64,000 nt of DNA from Lonicera japonica (Eukaryota > Streptophyta > Magnoliopsida > Dipsacales > Caprifoliaceae), in assembly GCA_021464415.1 (NCBI GenBank), contig CM038466.1, forward strand, positions 28,521,017 to 28,585,016, given 5' to 3'. Within the stretch, counting starts at the first letter, position 1; each line of letters opens with the position of its first letter. Below are positions 57,401 through 64,000 of the stretch, one piece after another. The position numbers and the translations under genes are program-made. The notes under the pieces were generated by a model that made no database searches, was not told where the DNA came from, and saw nothing but the letters and a program-made list of their open reading frames with translations.

Positions 57401-58140
57401 ATTATACAACATTTATTATATATTTTGAAAATAAAATATAATTATGCAACAGATGTAATTGAAAAATCAAACAAATATGAAAATGTATACAACACACACA
57501 CACACATATATAAATATATCAAATTAAAATTATAAAACAAGTATGGATGTAAAAAATTTATATGTTGTATAAAAACAGATATAATATATGCTCATATTTG
57601 CAAACTTTCAGGTAAAAACATATATATTTTGTAAAAATTATCAAATAATATAAAAACATGTATGCATATTATACAATAGTTATTATATATTTGAAAAATG
57701 AAATATAATTATACAACATATATATAATTGATAAATCAAAGAAATATGTAAATATATACAACATATATATATATATATATATAAAATTATAGATAAATAT
57801 ATCAAATTAAAAATATAAAACAGGTATGGATATAAAAATTATATCTAGTGTATAAAAACAGATATAATATATACTCATATTTGCAAACTTGCAGATAAAA
57901 ACATATATTTCTTTTTGTAAAAATGGTCAAATAATATAAAAACATGTATGCATATTATACAACATTTATTGTATATTTAGAAAATAAAATATAATTATAC
58001 AACAGATATATAATTGAAAAATCAAATCAAAGAAATATGAAAATGTATAAAACAGATTTATATATATATATATAATAATAATAATTATAGATAAATATAT
58101 CAAATTAAAAATGTAAAACAAGTATGGATATAAAAATTGT
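54420..58140. repeat. AT-rich satellite, about 14 units of 228-291 bp
   Basis: The marker TTACCAACTTTCAGATAAAA recurs at 54556, 54795, 55142, 55370, 55629, 55868, 56107, 56341, 56569 and 56811, with variants at 57041, 57332, 57598 and 57881. The usual step is 228-242 bp. The larger steps at 54795-55142 and 55370-55629 come from small internal duplications. Each unit contains TGCAACAGATATATAATTGA and a TA microsatellite of varying length. The last three units are diverged. Non-coding. Confidence 0.93.
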
Positions 58141-59996
58141 TACAAAATGAAACCACAAGAATGAATAATTCAGAAATTTCGCCCACGCAAAATGTGAACA
58201 TAGCTGCATTTAATTTGGAAACTTAAAAGTTATCAATTAAAACACACATTTAAATCCCATAATCACAGCCAACGAATAATTGTATATTAGTCAATTAATA
58301 ATTGTGTACATATATATATACACACAATTAATGAACTGCATTTAAAAGGTATGTTACACATCATATACCGTTTTTAAACGTTTATGCACATAATGTACGT
58401 GGCTATTAAATACTTTGCAACATATTAAATATTTATTGTATATTGAACCATATATATTAATTGCAACGGTAATTTGTATACATTCAAAAACTATATAAGT
58501 ATATATTTCGTTTTTTTAGCATGTATTTATCTAAAATGTCATATATAAGATAATATTAGTATCTATAATGTACGTACAATAAGTTAAATATACGTGCATA
58601 TATTATTTTTTTTAATCGTATAATTATCTAAAAAGTCAGACGCAAATTAATATTGGTTTATTACCATAAAAGCAAAATCATTAATATCAAAATAAAATCC
58701 TATAATCTCTCAATCATCAAAAATTTCTATAAAAGGTATCATGGGCAAATTAGACATTCTAATTTTCACATACAGCTCGACATTTAATAAATTAACCCTA
58801 TTTTAAGAAAGAATTCAAAACAAGGGGTGCAATCCTAATAACACATCTTGTGTAGTCCTCACCCCTAATATGTTTCAAAAATAGGGGTGTAATCCTAGTT
58901 TTCTATTTAATATTTTATAATCTAATCTAATTCAATTTGATTTCAAAATCTGATCCAATTCAGCACGTTATATTAGATTGGTTCGAAACCAATTTCCTTT
59001 GTCTAAGGATTATTTAATTTTCAACAACATCCAAAATAAATCCAATTAATTTCGCAATGACCAAAAAAATAACTAAAAAAGTTCCCTTCATTACTAGAAT
59101 AAAAGTATAAATTGAGTCATTCCTTATTAAAGTCTAGTTCATTAATAAAATAAAAGAGAAGTAAACTAGGATTTCCCTATTAGGATCTTTTATATATGTA
59201 GTAATAATAAGGTGTAGTGCAATATATATTAATAACTTAGTGTAAAATAATAACCAATTACGTAGGAACAAGCATTATTTTTAATTGAGGTATGATTGGA
59301 TCTGTTTGATATTGGTTTCGCCAAGATGATAACCAAACCGATCCAATGTTTGGCCAGTTTTCTAAAATGCAAACCAATCCAATCCACTAGTTTCACTGAT
59401 TCCAATCAAAATTGTATTATATTGAATTTGATCGATCGATTTAAATGCATTGGATTGAATTCTCACACCCCTACTCCATTATATTTGATTATTTCAAGAA
59501 TTTTGGTCCAATCAGTTATACATATATTATACACCATAAGATTTTATTTATTTATTTTTTTGGTAGAACCATAAGCTTTTATTATACTATATATGTAAGA
59601 TATATATTTCAAATTGAGTGGGTCAGCGTGTCGGCATGGCCTAGTCGTCTGGCCAGCATTGAAGATAATTGGGAGAGATTTATGGTTTTCAACAAGGCAT
59701 ATATCAGAATTTAATTGTCTGGGAGGATGAAATTTCAGGCCTTCATATTTTTGTTTATAATCGGTTAATTATCTTCTTGTTTGTTCTCTACTTGATCCTT
59801 AGGAATCTACTCTTCGTGTTCAAATTAATACAACCCCACACACAACCTCCATCTCCATATATATATATATTGTGAGTGATGCAATAATGGTGAGTTAGCT
59901 TCCCGGCCACCCTAAATCTTTCAAGCCAAGACCATTTCACTCTACAAATTTAGCAATCCAATATAATATTAAGGTTTTAAAAAAAGAAAGAAAGAT
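58141..59996. other. Intergenic, including promoter of FSH copy C
   Basis: AT-rich. Short ORFs at 59296-59875 have no recognisable domain. A TATATATATATAT run at about 59857-59870 could serve as a TATA region for copy C. The 100 bp before ATG 59997 would be the 5' UTR. Confidence 0.45.
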
Positions 59997-62900
59997 ATGG
60001 AACATCATCCAATAGTGAAGAAACCCAAGATTTTGTGCCTCCATGGACATGGATCAAGTGGTGCAATTTTGGAAAAAGAGATTTCACAATGGCCAGAAAG
60101 TGTGCTCGGAGAGCTTGATTTAGTCTTCATAAATGCACCTTTTCCATTACAAGATAATAAGGGCAACTATGATCCTCTGCATTTTGAATGGTTCCAAGCG
60201 AATGAGGTATTTTTATCTTTTTTAAAAAAATGAAAATCTCTTTCTCCTATCTATATACATGCATATACATATAATAAAATGTATATACATAATTATATAT
60301 ATTATTTGTGTTCTTTTTTATTTCAGCCTTCGCTTTAATTTTAACTATTTTTGTTGTGAGAAAATTATAATAATAAAAAAATGTGCTCTAATGTTAATTT
60401 ATAAACAATTGTAGAATTTCACCAAGTACAAGAACTTTGATGAGTGTATTGAATACATTGAAGATTGCATGGTAAAGCTTGGACCTTTTGATGGTGTGCT
60501 AGGTTTTTCTCAGGTACTTTATATTATATTTTGTTCTCAATTTTGTGTCTTTGGAACACATATATATATATATATATAATCATTTATATAAATCTGGATC
60601 GAGTAAACAAACAACCAAATATATATTGCATACGTAGGTTTAATTTCTCTTTCTTTCTTTCTTTCTTTTCTTTCTTTTCTTTTTAGTTGAATTGTCGGGA
60701 GTGATTCGAGTCGTCAGGTTATATATATATACTTCAAATTAATCTCTTCTTTAGTCCACCCATTGCATATTTTTATCGGTTGTATTTGTGTGTTATACTT
60801 TTGTGAACTAACCCCTATATAGTAGAAAACTTGGGAAAAATCCCCGCAGGTGTAAAAATATTTCATAGCCAATAGCGAATGTGATTTAATCTGTGAAGGA
60901 AGATTAGTCGAAGTGCGTAAAAGCAAGGTCAAACACAGCTCGATATAAACTAAAAAAGTAAAACACATGAAGAATCTTTCTAAAAGAAATTCCACTGACA
61001 ATAGTGTTTCTTATTTTATTTTTAATAAAAAAAAATTATTTAGGCTTACCGTTGAGCCTACAAATGATTGAAAAATCAAGGAGTTGCACCAACAAAAGTT
61101 AACCTGAATATCGCTTGATTTAAAACCATAAAAAAATATGTATATACACTAATATACGTGTACAGGCATTCTACATTTGTGTAATAAGATATTTAGTAAT
61201 TATTGACATAATTAGAAATATATTATAATATTTGGTCCAATGGTTAATAAATGGGTTCTCTCTTGATCATAAGAACCCTATTTTCTTCCCCCCCCTCCCT
61301 CTCTCTTATAGTCAAGTGTATTCGTGTACAACTTGTATTAAAATATATATATATATATATTAAAAAATAGTGGTACACGCGTCCTAATTACTCTATCATA
61401 TATTAATTTAATTAATGCATTTGTCAATTTTAATTGAAATCGAGATCAAGAGCATCTCCAATAGCAATGTGCAAAATTGATGTGTAAAAACATGTGAACT
61501 AATAAATAATTGACATTTGATTGATAAAAAGTTGTTTTACACATAAATTATACATATTCTCATTTTTGTTCCAATGGTTCATACTTATAATCTTGTGTAA
61601 AATTATGATGTATCAATTATATGGAAACACATGGAATATATAATATTCAACATTTTTTATAAATATTTTTGATTTATAATTAAATAGTCAAAGTGGGTAT
61701 TGATTTAAAGATCTTGATGAGTAAAATTCAAATATGCAAGTTTTATTACAAAATATATTTTAAATTTTTAATTATACTATTTTAAATTTTTTGTAAAAAA
61801 ATGAAGAGAGAAAATGATGAGTTGGATGTGTAAACTACACGCCCATTTTACATAACAACATTGGAGCATCAAAAATTATACTCAATGTTTAAATTTTATA
61901 CACATTCTATGTGACATAGTTTACACATGTACATTGGAGATGCTCTAAGTCTCAAATAGGGATCAAGAGATTTGAGTTGGGCCTCTTTTATGAAATGGAT
62001 CCAGATCAATGTGGGAGTGGGTCAACTCTCGATTCGGGTCTTCCGGGTCACTTAGCACTTTGAAGTGAACATGATCGTTACCATAAATGTCAAAAAAAAT
62101 AAAAAAAAATTAAGGGGCAATTAAAAAAAAGGGCTTATTAGAGAAATATTTTCACACTAAAGTCAAGGAATATTTTTTTTTTTAAATAAAGGGCCTATTT
62201 TTTATTTTATTGATAATATGACATGTGTCTTTTTCTTTTCATTATAAAATGACATCCCAACCCTTAAAATAAACTAAAAAATACCAATATGCATTAAAAT
62301 ATGGACTGCAATATGAACTTTGCAGTCTATATTTCACTGCAATATGAACTTTGCACTCCATATTTCACTGCAATGTGAACTTTGCAGTTAATATTTTTAG
62401 TGCAAAGTTCATATTGCAGTCCATATTTGACTGCAATATAAACTTTGCGGTTCATATTTGATTGTAATATGAACTTTGCAGTTCATATTTCACTGCAATA
62501 TGAACTTTGCAGTCTATATTTTTTGTGCAAATTTCATAAAAATGGGTAATTTAGGTAATACATAACATGTTTTTATTAATTAAATGATATTTAAATTTAT
62601 TCAAATACATTCATTTAAAATATAAAACAAAATAAGCCTCTTACACTAATTACCAATTAAAAATAGGCCCTTCATTCAAAAAAATATTATTCATTGGATT
62701 TTTGGTAAAAATCAATGTATAATAAGCCCTTCTACCTAATTTCTAGAAAAATTAAAAATACTCTATTCAAAATTTAAATGTCCACTTTCTTAGGAAAACA
62801 CTAATAAATCAGTATAAATAAAATAAATAGCATTAGAATTAGCACGGTTTAATTTGGGTAATTTTGTTTATATCTACAACTTCTTGCAATTAATTCGTAT

Positions 62901-64000
62901 TGTTAAGTTAATCTGCATTATTTATTAAGTTAATCCGCAGATTGGGATAGGCTTAAAAAAAATTTACTTATTTTTTATAAATATTATGTTTCATAATAAT
63001 TAATGTTGAAATATCTACTAAACATCATTATTTAGTATTTATAGTTTCTAAGAGCTTTTATATTATTTTTGAGAAATATAGGGAGCATTTTTATCAGCTG
63101 CTTTACCAGGAATGCAAGCACAGGTATATAGCCCGACACTCTCACAGTCTCATACCCTATGCAAAAATTAATTTAAAAATAAAATAAAATAGAGAATTGG
63201 GGCTAATTTATTTCATTTTATTTGGGGAAAATACATTAAATCCCCTATAGTTTGTTGGTTAATAAATCAACTCTTAAATTATTTTAAATGACGCTAAACT
63301 CTCCTGTAATGTTGCTGCCTTTGACTTTATCTCAACTCGGTTACAAATTGTCAGATTTTCAAACAGGAGGACCAACATAACATTACATAACTAAGTAAAT
63401 TGTCATAAATATCCCAATTCATCCATTCAAACACACAAATGCTAAAAATGACCCCCTTTTAATTAATATGTTTTCTTCTTTTAATCTCTCTTTCAAAATA
63501 TTTATTCTCATTTCTCTCTCATCCCTTTTTTCATTTTCTTGTCTCATCAACTTTGACTTTTATTCTCAGCATTTAAGGCATCCTCTCTATTTCTTGGAAA
63601 AATGTTTCTTTTCTAATTAATGGTGGGTTAAATGTAATTTATTAAAATAAGAAAGGAGTAATGTAGCCCCCTCTATTTGAAAATATGTGGGTTTATAACT
63701 AGGCAGGCTAAAGTAAAAGGCGGTAATAGTACAAAAAGGTTTAGTGTCATGTAAAATAATTTAGAAGACAATCCATTAACTCGACAAAGCACAAGAGAGT
63801 TTAATAGCATTTTCCATTTTTGGTCAAGCTTTTCAAAAATTAATGCAAACTATTTGATTGCAGGGAGTGGCTCTTACTAAAGTTGACAAAATTAAATTTG
63901 TCATAGTAATATCAGGAGGTAAATTTGGAGGGTTCAAATTTTCTGCTCCAAAGCTAGCTGAAAATGCATTTTCTTCCCCAATTCAATGCCCATCTCTCCA
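59997..64000 (+). CDS. FSH-type serine hydrolase copy C, partial at window end
   Basis: Exons are 59997-60206, 60415-60513, 63082-63123 and 63864 onward, all GT-AG and phase 0. Exon 1 (70 codons) has KPKILCLHGHGSSGAILEKE, the usual N-terminal strand and oxyanion loop. Exon 2 (33 codons) ends GPFDGVLGFSQ, and exon 3 (14 codons) begins GAFLSAALPG, so the nucleophile elbow GFSQG spans a splice junction. Exon 4 reads GVALTKVDKIKFVIVISGG and KLAENAFSS to the end of the window. The Asp and His exons lie outside. FSH proteins are small cytosolic-type alpha/beta hydrolases; plant substrates are mostly unknown. All visible frames are open, so this copy is probably functional. Confidence 0.82.
60640..60990 (-). 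mobile_element. Possible SINE-like retroposon in intron 2 of copy C
   Basis: Read on the - strand, a non-coding segment ends with CTCCCGACAATTCAACTAAA and a long GAAA-type tail (60645-60690 as TTTC on the +). The tail and size suggest a retroposon, but no pol III boxes were confirmed. Confidence 0.3.
61449..61947. mobile_element. 499-bp MITE with perfect 14-bp terminal repeats
   Basis: AGAGCATCTCCAAT at 61449-61462 and ATTGGAGATGCTCT at 61934-61947 are exact inverted copies. The interior is AT-rich and non-coding, with inverted subterminal TTTACACAT motifs. It lies in intron 2 of FSH copy C. No clear target duplication was seen. Confidence 0.82.
62114..62746. mobile_element. Foldback element with hairpin-repeat core, 9-bp TSD
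   Basis: Flanked by AAAAATTAA at 62105-62113 and 62747-62755 (AT-only, so moderate weight). The arms AAGGGCTTATTA and AAAGGGCCTATTTTT are repeated inverted at the right end. The core (62290-62530) holds about seven units of CACTGCAATATGAACTTTGC plus AGT, one of them inverted. Non-coding; Mutator-like by TSD length. It lies in intron 2 of FSH copy C. Confidence 0.72.

Noticed and set aside
59296..59875. Short + strand ORFs before FSH copy C
   Set aside because: They overlap each other in different frames, have no motif and lie in AT-rich upstream DNA.

Overview
The window is nuclear plant DNA, most likely from a eudicot. It has an AT-rich, intron-containing host gene family, spliced GT-AG exons, plant-type Ty1/copia and Ty3/gypsy (Tat clade) LTR retrotransposons, MITEs and an AT-rich satellite. 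No rRNA, tRNA, CRISPR or prokaryotic-type gene was seen. The species cannot be named from the sequence alone.

Host genes: three tandem + strand copies of an FSH-type serine hydrolase (alpha/beta hydrolase) gene. Copy A contributes only its last exon (211-302). Copy B is a pseudogene split by transposons, with 5' pieces at 1808-1903 and 2465-2606 and 3' pieces at 43700-43805 and 43935-44005. Copy C looks intact as far as it goes: exons 59997-60206, 60415-60513, 63082-63123 and 63864 past the window end.

Transposon nest, about 2.75-41.9 kb, lying inside copy B: an old, 5'-truncated Tat-type gypsy element (about 2748-11686 plus 40339-41932) is interrupted by a second, younger element of the same family (11687-40333, TSD CACAC). 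The younger element is interrupted by a very young Ty1/copia element (13868-22123, TSD CTTCC) and by a solo LTR (27727-29521, TSD CTAGG). With the nested insertions removed the younger Tat element is about 18.6 kb, which is very large. It carries gag, a G-patch stretch, protease, RT, RNase H, a second archaeal-type RNase H and integrase on the + strand. Between integrase and the 3' LTR it carries two genes on the - strand. One is a single-exon gene (31154-32409). The other is a five-exon gene (32854-36820) encoding about 854 residues with a plant-mobile-domain-like region. The older element keeps decayed copies of both with the same exon borders.

The most striking pattern is a perfect 16-bp palindrome, TTTGTCGCGCGACAAA, or its 12-bp core TGTCGCGCGACA. 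It is clustered just upstream of every TATA box of this family: 8-9 copies in each LTR promoter, two at the single-exon antisense gene and three at the five-exon antisense gene. Spacing is close to whole helical turns (20-23 or 30-32 bp). This looks like a shared control module for sense and antisense transcription.

Right flank (42-60 kb): an unpaired CACTA terminus at 43678, a 393-bp tandem duplication, a MITE pair around a copia gag relic, other MITEs, AT-rich tandem repeats and an approximately 240-bp satellite of about 14 units (54.4-58.1 kb). Three elements or arrays built from short palindromic repeats (884-1196, about 53190-53510, 62114-62746) share an architecture; two of them have 9-bp target duplications, as Mutator-like elements do.

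Most frameshifts in the youngest elements are one-base changes in homopolymers, and the two copia LTRs also differ only by such indels. Some reading-frame breaks may therefore be assembly errors rather than real decay.
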